Below, piece after piece: positions 9,051 to 17,929 of a stretch of DNA of 64,000 nucleotides. Source of the stretch: MPNO01 sp965205995 (GTDB taxonomy: Bacteria > Pseudomonadota > Alphaproteobacteria > MPNO01); NCBI GenBank assembly GCA_965205995.1, contig OZ242200.1:930001-994000 (forward strand). Reading direction: 5' to 3'. A model generated the notes under the pieces. That model ran no database searches and was not told the origin of the DNA. It saw only the letters and a list, made by a program, of their open reading frames with translations. Within the stretch, counting starts at the first letter, position 1. Every line of letters starts with the position of its first letter. The position numbers and the translations under genes were made by a program.

Positions 9051-9380
9051 TCAACTGGTCAGCTTGCAGCGCCGCCAGCGTTCGGTGGGATCTTCCCCGA
9101 CGGACACGTCGAGATCGTATTCGCCGAGCAGGACCATGGTGACCGTTTTCCCCGCCTTTGCCTCGCCAGGCGGAACGACATACCGGAAACCGTGCCGTTC
9201 GTAGTCGCCGGTCATCGAAGTGCCGCCCGGCGTCACGATCGCCGGACCCTCGATCCGCATCGACAGGCTGCCCTTGCACCACATGCCGTCGATGGCGTCG
9301 GCCCGCGCATCGGAAGCCGAAAACATCCAGACAGCCGCGAGAGCGACTGCCGCAAAGAAGGCATGCGTCGGGAATTTCAT
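9051..9380 (-). CDS. small exported protein of unknown function
   Basis: A 109-residue protein with a clear signal peptide (MKFPTHAFFAAVALAAVWMF, cleavage likely after ARA near residue 28). The mature part has two cysteines (DGMWCKGSLSM and the C-terminal RRCKLTS) that could form a disulfide, and beta-rich sequence with hydrophobic/charged alternation. No family is recognised. The start at 9380 has GGAGG six bases upstream; longer frames lack coding character. It lies upstream of the flavoprotein on the same strand and divergent from the acyl-CoA synthetase. Confidence 0.65.
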   Translation of the reverse strand: MKFPTHAFFAAVALAAVWMFSASDARADAIDGMWCKGSLSMRIEGPAIVTPGGTSMTGDYERHGFRYVVPPGEAKAGKTVTMVLLGEYDLDVSVGEDPTERWRRCKLTS

Positions 9381-9495
9381 CCGACCCTCCGTTTGCGAGT
9401 GTAGACGTAATCCGGTCAGGTGAGGAGCCCCGGTTGACGCCCCGGAGGGCCGGTGCCGATACTTGCACCCGGTCGCGGTCCGGGGCGGAGACGAG

Positions 9496-11559
9496 GTGTT
9501 CAGGTCAGTCGAGCAGCTGTTCAGGCCGCGTTCCATTGCCATCGTGGGCGCTTCGGAAAGCGGCGCGGGCGGCTGGCCGCGCGCCATATACGGCAATATG
9601 GAGCATGCCGGTTTTCCGGTTCCGGTCTATTTGATCAACCCGCGGCGCGACCGGCTGTGGGGGCGCGAAGTCCATCCGTCCTTCGCGAGCCTGCCGGAGG
9701 CGGTCGACCTGGCGCTGACCGTCATCCCGGCGGAAAGCGTCGTCGAGACGCTCGCCGACGGCCTCGCCAACGGGCTCAAATCGGCGCTGGTCTTCGCCGC
9801 GCGGTTCGGCGAGGGCGGCGACGAGGCGGGGGCTGAGCGCTCGCGCGCCTTGGCCGAGCTCTGCGAACGGGGGCTCCGGGTCTGCGGGCCCAACTGCATG
9901 GGCGCGCTGGCGCTGCCGGAATCCAACCTGTTCTACCCGGCCGAACGGGTGCGCGCGCTGCCGCAAGGCGCGGTCGGCGTGGTGTTCCAGTCCGGCGGGA
10001 CGTTCCAGTACTGGCTCGGCCAGGGCGCGGTGCGCGGCCTCGGCTTCAGCTACGCGGTGTCCAGCGGCAACGAGCTCGACCTCGACGCGGCCGACTACAT
10101 CTCCTTCCTGGTCGACGACCCCGGGACCCGGGTGATCGCCTGCATGCTGGAAGGGATCCGCCGTCCCGAGGCGTTCATGGCGGCGGCCGCCAAGGCGCTG
10201 GCGGCGGGAAAGCCGATCGTCGCGCTCAAGACCGGGGCGAGCGAGCGCGGCCGGTCGGCCACAGAGAGCCATACCGGGGCGGTCGCGGGCGACGACGACA
10301 TCTTCAACGCGGTCTGCGAGCGCTACGGGATCCTGCGCTGCCACGGGCTCGACGATCTGATCGAGGCGGCGCTGATGTTCTCGACCGTGCGCCTGCCCAA
10401 GGGTCCGAGGGTCGCGCTCGCCGGATACTCGGGCGGGGCGACGGGGCTCTTCCTCGACTACGCGAGCGAGGTGGGCCTTGCGATCGCCGAGTTGAGCGAG
10501 GACACCAGGGCCGCCATCGCGCCCCGCCTCGACCGCGGGCTCAAGCCCGGCAACCCGCTGGACGGCGGCGCCGGGCTCGCCGGCCGGCCGGAGGATTTCC
10601 GCGAGATCTGCCGGGCGATCGCGGATGACCCGGGGGTCGACATCCTGTCGATGCAGGGCCAGCTGCCGGCGCAGGAGGGCGAGCGCGACGCTCCCGAGGT
10701 GTTCCGGGCGGCGGCTCGCGGCCAGGCCTCGGTGGTGGCGCACGGGCGGATGGGCCAGAACGTGACCGACGCCGGACGCGCGTTCCAGGCGGCGGCCGGC
10801 GTGCCCTTCCTCCAGGGCCTGCCGGAGACGGTGCGCGCGGTAAAGGCGCTCGGCGTCTACGCCGAACGCAGACGCCGCGGCCCTCCCGCGGAACCCCCGC
10901 CGACGCGGCCGGCATCGGGCGCGGTCGCGGATCTGCTCGCCGCCGCCGGGGTGCCGGGCCCGAAAGCCGGGCTTGCCGCGACCGCCGACGAGGCGGCCGG
11001 AATCGCCGGCAACATCGGATATCCCGTGGCGCTCAAGATCGTATCGCCAGAGGCGGTCCACAAGACGGAGATCGGCGGAGTGGCGCTCGGCCTGGGCGAT
11101 GCGGCCGCCGTCGCCCGCGCCGCCGACAAAATGAAGGCGCGGCTCCTGAGCGAGCAGCCGTCGGCGCGGCTCGACGGGTTCCTGGTTCAGGAGATGGTGG
11201 CCGGGCTCGAAATGTTCGTCGGCCTGCGCGACGACCCGCAATTCGGCCCCGTCATCGTCGCCGGGCTCGGCGGCGTCCATGTCGAGGTGCTGCGCGACCT
11301 TGCCTTCCGGCTTCTGCCGATCGACGAAACCGAGGCGCGCGAGATGCTGGATTCGCTGCGCGGGCGCGCGCTGCTCGGCCCCTTCCGCGGCCAGCCGGCG
11401 CGCGACACGGACGCGCTGGTCGGCGCCATGCTGGCGGCAAGCGAGGTGTTCCTGGGCGTGCGCGACCGCCTGGCCGATATCGAGATCAACCCGCTGATCG
11501 TGCTTGCCGAGGGCGAAGGCGTGCGCGCGGTGGATATCAGGGAGACGCCCCGGAGATGA
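9496..11559 (+). CDS. ADP-forming acyl-CoA synthetase (fused alpha-beta, FerA-like)
   Basis: A 687-residue NDP-forming acyl-CoA ligase with alpha and beta parts in one chain. The N-terminal CoA-binding Rossmann domain begins LFRPRSIAIVGASESGAGG; the phosphohistidine loop ESHTGAVAGDDDIF has its His near residue 259; and the C-terminal ATP-grasp domain starts at about 480 (YPVALKIVSPEAVHKTEIGG). The GTG at 9496, with GGAG five bases before it, is preferred to a TTG at 9463. This superfamily includes acetyl-CoA synthetases and sphingomonad feruloyl-CoA synthetase FerA. With the acyl-CoA dehydrogenase overlapping its end and the HCHL-like crotonase downstream, an aryl-propanoid or related acid is a reasonable substrate, but specificity is inferred. 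Confidence 0.85.
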   Translation: MFRSVEQLFRPRSIAIVGASESGAGGWPRAIYGNMEHAGFPVPVYLINPRRDRLWGREVHPSFASLPEAVDLALTVIPAESVVETLADGLANGLKSALVFAARFGEGGDEAGAERSRALAELCERGLRVCGPNCMGALALPESNLFYPAERVRALPQGAVGVVFQSGGTFQYWLGQGAVRGLGFSYAVSSGNELDLDAADYISFLVDDPGTRVIACMLEGIRRPEAFMAAAAKALAAGKPIVALKTGASERGRSATESHTGAVAGDDDIFNAVCERYGILRCHGLDDLIEAALMFSTVRLPKGPRVALAGYSGGATGLFLDYASEVGLAIAELSEDTRAAIAPRLDRGLKPGNPLDGGAGLAGRPEDFREICRAIADDPGVDILSMQGQLPAQEGERDAPEVFRAAARGQASVVAHGRMGQNVTDAGRAFQAAAGVPFLQGLPETVRAVKALGVYAERRRRGPPAEPPPTRPASGAVADLLAAAGVPGPKAGLAATADEAAGIAGNIGYPVALKIVSPEAVHKTEIGGVALGLGDAAAVARAADKMKARLLSEQPSARLDGFLVQEMVAGLEMFVGLRDDPQFGPVIVAGLGGVHVEVLRDLAFRLLPIDETEAREMLDSLRGRALLGPFRGQPARDTDALVGAMLAASEVFLGVRDRLADIEINPLIVLAEGEGVRAVDIRETPRR

Positions 11560-11582
11560 GGGACGGCATGGAGGACGACGCG

Positions 11583-12740
11583 ATGAATTTCGACCTTCCG
11601 GAAGACCTCGCGATGCTCAAGGAGACGGTGCGCCGCTTCGTCGACCGCGAGCTGATCCCGATCGAGCGCGAGACCTGCGAGGGCGGCAAGATCAAGCCGG
11701 ACATCCGCGCCGTGCTGGAGGACAAGGCGAAGGCGCTCGGGCTCTGGCTCTACGACGTGCCGGAAGACTATGGCGGGCTCGGGCTCGGCCTCTTGGCCCG
11801 CATTGTGGTGTGGTCCGAGCTCGCCCGCACCATCGCCCTGCCGTCGCGCAATGCCAGCATCTTCGGGCCTTCGGTGAGCCCCATCCTCTATTTCCTCAAC
11901 GACGAGCAGAAGGAGCGCTATCTGCTGCCCGTCATCGCGGGCGAGAAGAAGGCCTGCTTCGCCCAGACCGAGCCCGATGCCGGGGGCGACCCGGGGGCCA
12001 TGCGCTCAACCGCCGTGCGGGACGGCGACCACTATGCGATCAACGGCATGAAGCGCTTCATCACCGGCGCCGATGAAGCCGATTTCGCCCAGGTATTCGC
12101 CGCCACCGACCGGGCGAAGGGCTCGCGCGGCGGCATCTCGGGATTCCTGGTCGACATGGATACGCCGGGCGTCACCCTGCTCAGGGCGCAGGAGACGATG
12201 ATGGACGACCGGCCCTGGGAGATCGCCTTCGAGGATGTCCGGGTGCCGGTGGAGAACCGCATCGGGGAGGAGGGCGACGGGTTCAAATTCGCCCAGAACT
12301 GGATCAGCGCCGGGCGCATCCGACACGGCGCGCGCGGCATCGGGGTGATGGAGCGCTGCCTTGAGCTGGGCGCGCGCTACGCCAATGAGCGGGTCACGTT
12401 CGGCAAGCCGCTCGCCGAGCGCCAGGCCGTCCAGTGGATGCTGGTCGACACTTATGCCGATCTCCACCGGCTCCGGCTCATGGTCCACCACGCCGCCTGG
12501 AAGGCCGATCGCGGGGAGGACGTCCGCTACGAGGCCTATATGTGCAAATACCTGGGCGACACCACCTCGTTCGAGGCGGCGGACCGCTGCCTGCAGATCC
12601 ATGGCGGGATCGGTCTCACCACCGACCTTCCGATCGAACGGATGTGGCGCGACCAGCGGAGCTTCGTGATCACCGAGGGTCCGACCGAGATCCTCAAGAT
12701 GGCGCTCGCCCGCCGCGTGCTCCGCGAATACGGCGGATGA
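11583..12740 (+). CDS. acyl-CoA dehydrogenase
   Basis: A 385-residue FAD enzyme with the three ACAD domains: N-terminal helices (LPEDLAMLKETVRRFVDRELIP), middle beta domain with the flavin-binding CFAQTEPDAGGDPG and RFITGADEADF, and C-terminal helices with RFTFGKP-like VTFGKPLAERQAVQWMLVDT, LQIHGGIGLTTDLPIERMWRD and TEGPTEILKMALAR. The final motif is where many ACADs place a catalytic or structural glutamate. The GGAGG-preceded ATG at 11583 is chosen over ATGs at 11556 and 11568, although the first overlaps the synthetase stop. It probably introduces the 2,3 double bond of a saturated side chain before hydration by the next gene product. Confidence 0.9.
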   Translation: MNFDLPEDLAMLKETVRRFVDRELIPIERETCEGGKIKPDIRAVLEDKAKALGLWLYDVPEDYGGLGLGLLARIVVWSELARTIALPSRNASIFGPSVSPILYFLNDEQKERYLLPVIAGEKKACFAQTEPDAGGDPGAMRSTAVRDGDHYAINGMKRFITGADEADFAQVFAATDRAKGSRGGISGFLVDMDTPGVTLLRAQETMMDDRPWEIAFEDVRVPVENRIGEEGDGFKFAQNWISAGRIRHGARGIGVMERCLELGARYANERVTFGKPLAERQAVQWMLVDTYADLHRLRLMVHHAAWKADRGEDVRYEAYMCKYLGDTTSFEAADRCLQIHGGIGLTTDLPIERMWRDQRSFVITEGPTEILKMALARRVLREYGG

Positions 12741-12827
12741 ACCGGACCCCGCTTTGACCGGACGCCGCCCTCCGATAAGCTTTTGCCAGTCGCGACGACG
12801 GAACCGAGGACGCCTTAAGGAGAGGTC

Positions 12828-13676
12828 ATGGCCGATTACAGCTACGAATGCGTGAAGGTCGAGATCCGGGACGGCATCGGATGGGCGATCATGAACCGCC
12901 CCGAGAAGCGCAATGCCATGAGCCCGCAGCTGCACTACGACATGGACGACGCGCTCGCCCGGCTCGAGACCGACCCGGACGCGCGGGTGATCGCGGTCAC
13001 CGGGGCGGGCGGCAATTTCAGCGCCGGGCAGGATTTGAAGAAATTCTTCCGCGAGCTGGAGAACGATCCCTTCGAGCGCAAGAAGGCGCAGTTCTACGCC
13101 AATAGCTGGCGCTGGCAGCGGCTCTACAACTACGACAAGCCGACGATCGCGATGATCCACGGCTATTGCGTCGGCGGCGCGTTCATGCAGCTCCTCGCGA
13201 CCGATTTCGCGATCGCCGCGAAGGGCGCGACGTTCTCGTTGTCGGAGGTCAACTGGGGCATCCTGCCCGGCGCGCTGGTCGCCAAGGTGGTGTCCGATGC
13301 GGTGCTGCCGCGCCACGCGCTCTACTACGCCTGCCTCGGCGATCCGTTCGACGGCGACGAGGCGGCGCGGATCGGCATGATCAACTACGCCGTGCCGGAC
13401 GACGCGCTGGAGGCCGAGACCGTCAAGCTCGCCGAGAAGCTGATGAAGAAGAGCCCGGCGGTGCTGCGCGCGACCAAGCAGGCGGTGCGCAAGGTGCGCA
13501 CGATGGATTTCGACCAGGCCTACGACTACCTCGCCGCCAAGGGCCAGGCGATCAAGATCGGCGACGCCGAGGATTCATACAACACCGGGCTTCGCCAGTT
13601 CCTCGACGAGAAGAGCTACAAGCCGACCTTCGAGCCGTTCAAGCTCGGGACGCTGCTGTCGGACCAGCGCGGCTAG
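12828..13676 (+). CDS. crotonase-family protein related to hydroxycinnamoyl-CoA hydratase/lyase
   Basis: A 282-residue crotonase. The sequence follows hydroxycinnamoyl-CoA hydratase/lyase (HCHL/FerB) unusually closely: IMNRPEKRNAMSPQL, TGAGGNFSAGQDLKKFFRE, KPTIAMIHGYCVGGAF, FSLSEVNWGILPG and the C-terminal GLRQFLDEKSYKP. The Glu of LSEVNWG, which in HCHL is the catalytic Glu143, is kept. Positions corresponding to HCHL Met70, Tyr75 and Ser123 are instead Gln, Phe and Met (compared from memory of the Pseudomonas sequence). Hydration of an enoyl-CoA is therefore likely, but retro-aldol lyase activity on ferulate itself is doubtful. An AGGAGAGGTC site precedes the ATG. It sits between the acyl-CoA dehydrogenase and TctC. 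Confidence 0.8.
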   Translation: MADYSYECVKVEIRDGIGWAIMNRPEKRNAMSPQLHYDMDDALARLETDPDARVIAVTGAGGNFSAGQDLKKFFRELENDPFERKKAQFYANSWRWQRLYNYDKPTIAMIHGYCVGGAFMQLLATDFAIAAKGATFSLSEVNWGILPGALVAKVVSDAVLPRHALYYACLGDPFDGDEAARIGMINYAVPDDALEAETVKLAEKLMKKSPAVLRATKQAVRKVRTMDFDQAYDYLAAKGQAIKIGDAEDSYNTGLRQFLDEKSYKPTFEPFKLGTLLSDQRG

Positions 13677-13703
13677 ACCGCACACATGAGGGGAGAAACG
13701 ACG

Positions 13704-14768
13704 ATGAAACGACTGCTGGGCGTGGTTGCGGCCGGCACGGCGGCGGCCCTGATCGGGTTCGCCGGCGCGGCGCAGGCGCAGTTCTACAAGGGCAAGCGCA
13801 TCACCATCCTGATCAACTATTCGGCCGGCGGACCGACCGACATCGAGGGGCGGCTGGTCGCCAAGCATCTGAGCAAGCACATCCCGGGGAATCCGCGAAT
13901 CATCGTGAAGAACGTCGCCGGGGCGGGGGGCATCATCGGCTCCAACTATATGGGCGAGGTCGCCAGGCCCGACGGGCTGTCGGTCGCGATCTTCACCCCG
14001 CCGCTGATCTCGCAGCTGCTCCAGGATCCGGGTCTCCGGGTCGATTTCTCCAAATTCACCTGGCTCGCCGGTATCGGCCACCCCCAGGTCTGCTACATCC
14101 GCAAGGACGCGGGCGTGAACACGGTCGACGACCTCCTGAAGATCGAGGAGTTCAAGGCGGCCGGCATGCGGACCACGTCTTCGCATGACATCCGGCTGCG
14201 CATGTCGCTCGACATGCTGGGGGCGAAATACAAATACGTCACCGGCTACAAGGGGCTCGCCAAGGTGGTCGCCGGGGTGATGCAGAACGAGACCCAATAC
14301 TCCTGCGGCTCGGTGCCCGGTTTCCGCAAGAACGTGGAGCCCAATCTGATCCAGCCGGGCCATGCGATCGCGCTCTGGTACTACGCCACGGTCGATCAAG
14401 ACGGCAAGCAGGTGCGCAACCCGCATCTCAAGAACATCCCGACCTATGTCGACGTCTTCGAGAAGCTCAAGGGCAAGAAGCCCTCGGGCGTGCTCTACGA
14501 CGCGTTCCGACTGATCAACAATCTGTCGGTCAGCATGCTGCGCGGCTCCTTCGTGCCCGCGGGCACGCCGGACGAGGCGGTCAAGGCGCTGCGCGCGGCC
14601 TGGGAGGCGCTCGCCAAGGACAAGGACTTCGCCTCGGACTACGCCAAGGTGATCAAGGCGCCGCCGACCATTATCCAGGCCGACGCGGCGCAGGCGCATG
14701 TGGCAGCGGCGGGCAAGGTCTCGCCGAAGGTGGTCGCCTTCATCAAGGAGTTCGTCGGCAAGAAATAG
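13704..14768 (+). CDS. tripartite tricarboxylate transporter substrate-binding protein (TctC/Bug family)
   Basis: A 354-residue periplasmic protein with a signal peptide of about 25 residues ending AAQAQ. The mature start FYKGKRITILINYSAGGPTDIEGRL, then VKNVAGAGGIIGSNYMG, are the two ligand-binding loops typical of Bug/TctC proteins. The chosen ATG has GGGGAG at good spacing; an ATG 18 bases earlier does not. It is separated from the crotonase by 27 bp and followed by a strong hairpin and the permease fusion. It should deliver the organic acid processed by the upstream CoA enzymes. Confidence 0.9.
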   Translation: MKRLLGVVAAGTAAALIGFAGAAQAQFYKGKRITILINYSAGGPTDIEGRLVAKHLSKHIPGNPRIIVKNVAGAGGIIGSNYMGEVARPDGLSVAIFTPPLISQLLQDPGLRVDFSKFTWLAGIGHPQVCYIRKDAGVNTVDDLLKIEEFKAAGMRTTSSHDIRLRMSLDMLGAKYKYVTGYKGLAKVVAGVMQNETQYSCGSVPGFRKNVEPNLIQPGHAIALWYYATVDQDGKQVRNPHLKNIPTYVDVFEKLKGKKPSGVLYDAFRLINNLSVSMLRGSFVPAGTPDEAVKALRAAWEALAKDKDFASDYAKVIKAPPTIIQADAAQAHVAAAGKVSPKVVAFIKEFVGKK

Positions 14769-14794
14769 CCGATGCGCTCCTGATCCATTGACCC

Positions 14795-14821
14795 ACCCGG
14801 GCGGCTACCCGCCGCCCGGGT
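14795..14821. other. GC-rich intercistronic hairpin after tctC
   Basis: A perfect 11-bp stem (14795-14805 with 14811-14821) with a 5-nt loop, between tctC and the permease gene. There is no T-run downstream, so it probably protects the tctC end of the transcript or lowers read-through, giving more binding protein than permease. It covers a possible GTG start at 14820, which favours the ATG at 14841. Confidence 0.6.
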
Positions 14822-14840
14822 GTCCTGTCCGGACGCCCAT

Positions 14841-16796
14841 ATGTTCGATGCGGCGCTAAGCGGGCTGATATTGGTGATCGCCTGGCCGGCGATCGGATAC
14901 CTTTTCCTCGGCGTCTTCATCGGGCTCTATTTCGGCGCGGTCCCGGGTCTCTCGGGGCTGGTGGGGATGGCGATCCTGCTGCCCTTCACCTTCTCGATGG
15001 AGCCGGTGCCGGCGCTCGCCTTCCTGCTCGGCATGTTCGCGGTGACCACCACCAGCGACACCATCGCCTCGGTGCTGCTCGGCATCCCCGGGACCGCGGC
15101 CTCGCAGGCGACGATCCTCGACGGCTACCCGATGGCGATGAAGGGCGAGGCCTCGCGCGCCTTCGGCGCGGCGTTCACGGTCTCCGCCGTCGGCGGCCTC
15201 CTGGGGGCGGTGGTGCTCGGCCTGTCGATCCCCATCGTCAAGCCGCTGATCCTCTCCTTCACCCAGGCGGAGTTCTTCATGCTGGGCCTGCTCGGGCTCG
15301 CCATGGTGGGCTCGCTGTCGGGCGATTCGATCCTCCGCGGGCTCACCGCCGCGCTGATCGGGCTCGGGCTCTCCTTTGTCGGCTATGCCGAGAACGGGGC
15401 GGTTCCCCGCTACTGGCTGGGGGCGACCTACCTGCTGGAGGGGCTGCCGCTGATCCCGGTCGTGCTCGGGCTGTTCGCCCTGCCCGAGGTGATCGACCTC
15501 GCGGTGCGGAACAGCTCGATCTCGCGGGTGCCCGCGGACCGTGTGGCGGGCGGGATGATGACCGGTATCGGCGATGCGTGGCGCAACTGGTGGCTGGTGC
15601 TGCGCTGCACCGCGATCGGCGCCTATGTGGGGATGCTGCCGGGGCTCGGCGGCTCCATCGTCGACTGGGTCGCCTACGGCCACGTGGTCCAGAGCAGCAA
15701 GGACAAGGAGGGATTCGGCAAGGGCGACGTGCGCGGCGTGATCGCCCCCGAGACCGCCAACAACGCGATGAAGGGCGGGGCGCTGATCCCCACACTCGCC
15801 TTCGGCATCCCGGGCAGCGCCTCGATGGCGATCCTCCTGGGCGCGCTCCTGATCCAGGGCATGACCCCGGGGCCGGAGATGCTGACCAGCAAGCTCCACA
15901 TCACCTTCTCGATGATGTGGACGCTGGTGATCGCCAACGTCGCGGGCGCCCTCCTGCTGATGCTGCTCGCCCGCCAGGTCGCGCGGGTGACCTTCGTCCC
16001 CGGCAATCTGGTGGTGCCGGCGGTCGCGCTGTTCGTTTTCATGGGCGCGTGGCTCGCCAACGCCAATCTCGGCGACTGGATCGTGCTGCTGATCTTCGGC
16101 GCCGTCGGCTATGTGATGAAGCAGGGCGGCGTCCCCCGGCCGCCGATGGTGCTGGGCTTCGTGATCGGCCCGATCATGGAGAACGCGCTGTTCATCACCA
16201 ACTCGGCGCATGACGGCCTTGCATGGCTCGCCCGCCCGATCTGCCTGATCATCGGCGCGCTGATCGTGCTGTCGATCGTCTTCGCGGCCCGCCGCCGGAA
16301 CACGCGGAGGCAAACCGGCACCAGGATCGTGGCCGATCTCGGGCGCACCGACCCGGCGATGTCGCTGGTCGCGGTGGGGCTGTTGCTCGCGGTGTCGGTG
16401 TACGGGCTGGCGCCGACCTTCGCGTGGCCGGCGGATGTGGGCCGGACCCCGATGATCACCCTGACCCTGGCGATCGGCCTCGCCGCCCTGGCGCTCTGGC
16501 AGAACGCGCGCGAGGTCCGGCGCATCCGCGCGGACGGCGGCGACGTATTTCCGGTGCGCGGCGAGCTCGGCCGGGTCGCGCATCTCTATCTGTGGTGGAT
16601 CGGCGTCTTCGCCGCCACCATCGTTGCCGGCCAGCTTGTCGCGCTACCCGTGTTCGTTGCCCTCTATCTCCTGGTATGGGGAAGATACGCCTGGTGGGTC
16701 GCCCTCATCTACGCCGCGGCGGCCTGGGTTTTCCTCTATGTCATGTTCGACCGGATCGTCGCGATCCTCTGGTACCCGTCCCTCCTCTTCCACTGA
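14841..16796 (+). CDS. tripartite tricarboxylate transporter permease, TctA-TctB fusion
   Basis: 651 residues. Residues 1 to about 490 are a TctA large permease with repeated GLF-type hairpins: FGAVPGLSGLVGMAILLPFTF, LLGIPGTAASQATILDGYPMA, MLPGLGGSIVDWVAYGHV, and LAFGIPGSASMAILLGALLIQG. After a charged linker (RRRNTRRQTGTR) the last 140 residues hold four hydrophobic segments (AMSLVAVGLLLAVSVYG, MITLTLAIGLAALAL, LYLWWIGVFAATIVAGQLVALP, AAAAWVFLYVMFDRI) that resemble TctB, normally a separate gene. No separate tctB is present. A GTG at 14820 lies in the hairpin, so the ATG at 14841 is used here; no clear ribosome site precedes either. Confidence 0.88.
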   Translation: MFDAALSGLILVIAWPAIGYLFLGVFIGLYFGAVPGLSGLVGMAILLPFTFSMEPVPALAFLLGMFAVTTTSDTIASVLLGIPGTAASQATILDGYPMAMKGEASRAFGAAFTVSAVGGLLGAVVLGLSIPIVKPLILSFTQAEFFMLGLLGLAMVGSLSGDSILRGLTAALIGLGLSFVGYAENGAVPRYWLGATYLLEGLPLIPVVLGLFALPEVIDLAVRNSSISRVPADRVAGGMMTGIGDAWRNWWLVLRCTAIGAYVGMLPGLGGSIVDWVAYGHVVQSSKDKEGFGKGDVRGVIAPETANNAMKGGALIPTLAFGIPGSASMAILLGALLIQGMTPGPEMLTSKLHITFSMMWTLVIANVAGALLLMLLARQVARVTFVPGNLVVPAVALFVFMGAWLANANLGDWIVLLIFGAVGYVMKQGGVPRPPMVLGFVIGPIMENALFITNSAHDGLAWLARPICLIIGALIVLSIVFAARRRNTRRQTGTRIVADLGRTDPAMSLVAVGLLLAVSVYGLAPTFAWPADVGRTPMITLTLAIGLAALALWQNAREVRRIRADGGDVFPVRGELGRVAHLYLWWIGVFAATIVAGQLVALPVFVALYLLVWGRYAWWVALIYAAAAWVFLYVMFDRIVAILWYPSLLFH

Positions 16797-16867
16797 TCGA
16801 TCGCGAATTGACAGCCGGTGCAGATTGACGCATCTAGGGGAAATACACGCAAAGCGGGAAATCTTAG

Positions 16868-17929
16868 ATGGATTCCGCAACCGAGGCTATCCCGGTCCGG
16901 TTTTCCGGCAACGCCAGCGAATATTTCGGTATCTGGATCGTCAACTTCCTGCTGTCGATCGTCACCTTCGGCGTCTACTCGGCCTGGGCGAAGGTCAGGA
17001 ACAAGAAATACTTCCTCGGCAACACGAGCATCGACGACCGACGCTTCGAGTATCACGCGCGGGGGGTCCAGATCCTGATCGGCCGCGCGATCGTGGTCGC
17101 GGGGTTCGTCATCTATTCGGTTTCGTCCTCGATTTCTCCGATCGCCAACGGGGCGGTGATAGTCGTATTGGCGGCGATCCTGCCCTGGCTGATCAATCGC
17201 GGCCTGCGCTTCAACGCGGCGATGACGAGCTGGTCCAATGTGCGCTTCCGCTTCGAGGGAAGCTATTGGCGGGCCTTCCGGGTGTTCATGCTCTATCCGT
17301 TTCTCACCGTCTTCACCCTGTATCTGACGATTCCATATGTGACGAGGGCCGTGGGGCGGTACACGATCGGGCGCCATCGTCTGGGAGGACACCGTTTCAC
17401 CTTCGACAGCGGAATAGGGCCGTTTTTCGCTGCCTTCTTCTGTGCGGCCATATGGGCGATCTTCGGTTTCGCGGTGTCTGTCGGTCTGGTTTTGACCAGC
17501 GGGATATTGGAGGGCTTCATGGGCGCCGCCCAAGCCGGCCAGGTCGACGGCAAGATGATCCCGGTCCTGATCGTCGTTGCCGGCATCTGGTTCGTCGCGG
17601 TGTTCCCGCTGTCGACGATCTACGCCGCGTTCGTACGCAACGCCGTCTACACCGGGATCGCCCTGGAAGGCGGTCACCGTTTCGAATCGACGATTTCGCC
17701 GACCAGGCTGGTCTGGATCGCGATCAGCAACGCCGTGGCGATCGTCGTCTCCTTGGGGATGCTGCTGCCCTGGGCGCGCATACGCGTCGCGCGCTATCTC
17801 TGCGCCCATACCTGGCTGATGCCCGCCGGTTCGCTCGACGATTTCGTCGGCGAGGCCGAGCGCCGGCAATCGGCGATCGGCGACGCCTATATCGACATTG
17901 ACGGAATCGATGTCGGGGCGGGGGTCTGA
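16868..17929 (+). CDS. DUF898 (YjgN-like) membrane protein
   Basis: A 353-residue membrane protein. The first 70 residues are the family hallmark: VRFSGNASEYFGIWIVNF, LLSIVTFGVYSAWAKVRNKKYFLGNTSI and FEYHARGVQILIGR. About six to seven hydrophobic segments follow (for example IVVLAAILPWLINRG and AFFCAAIWAIFGFAVSVGLVL), with a repeat of the YSAWAKVR-type element near the end (LGMLLPWARIRVARYL). The function of the family is unknown. The 3' end overlaps the start of the M48 peptidase gene by 20 bp, a pairing seen in other proteobacteria, so the two products probably act together in the membrane. Confidence 0.85.
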   Translation: MDSATEAIPVRFSGNASEYFGIWIVNFLLSIVTFGVYSAWAKVRNKKYFLGNTSIDDRRFEYHARGVQILIGRAIVVAGFVIYSVSSSISPIANGAVIVVLAAILPWLINRGLRFNAAMTSWSNVRFRFEGSYWRAFRVFMLYPFLTVFTLYLTIPYVTRAVGRYTIGRHRLGGHRFTFDSGIGPFFAAFFCAAIWAIFGFAVSVGLVLTSGILEGFMGAAQAGQVDGKMIPVLIVVAGIWFVAVFPLSTIYAAFVRNAVYTGIALEGGHRFESTISPTRLVWIAISNAVAIVVSLGMLLPWARIRVARYLCAHTWLMPAGSLDDFVGEAERRQSAIGDAYIDIDGIDVGAGV

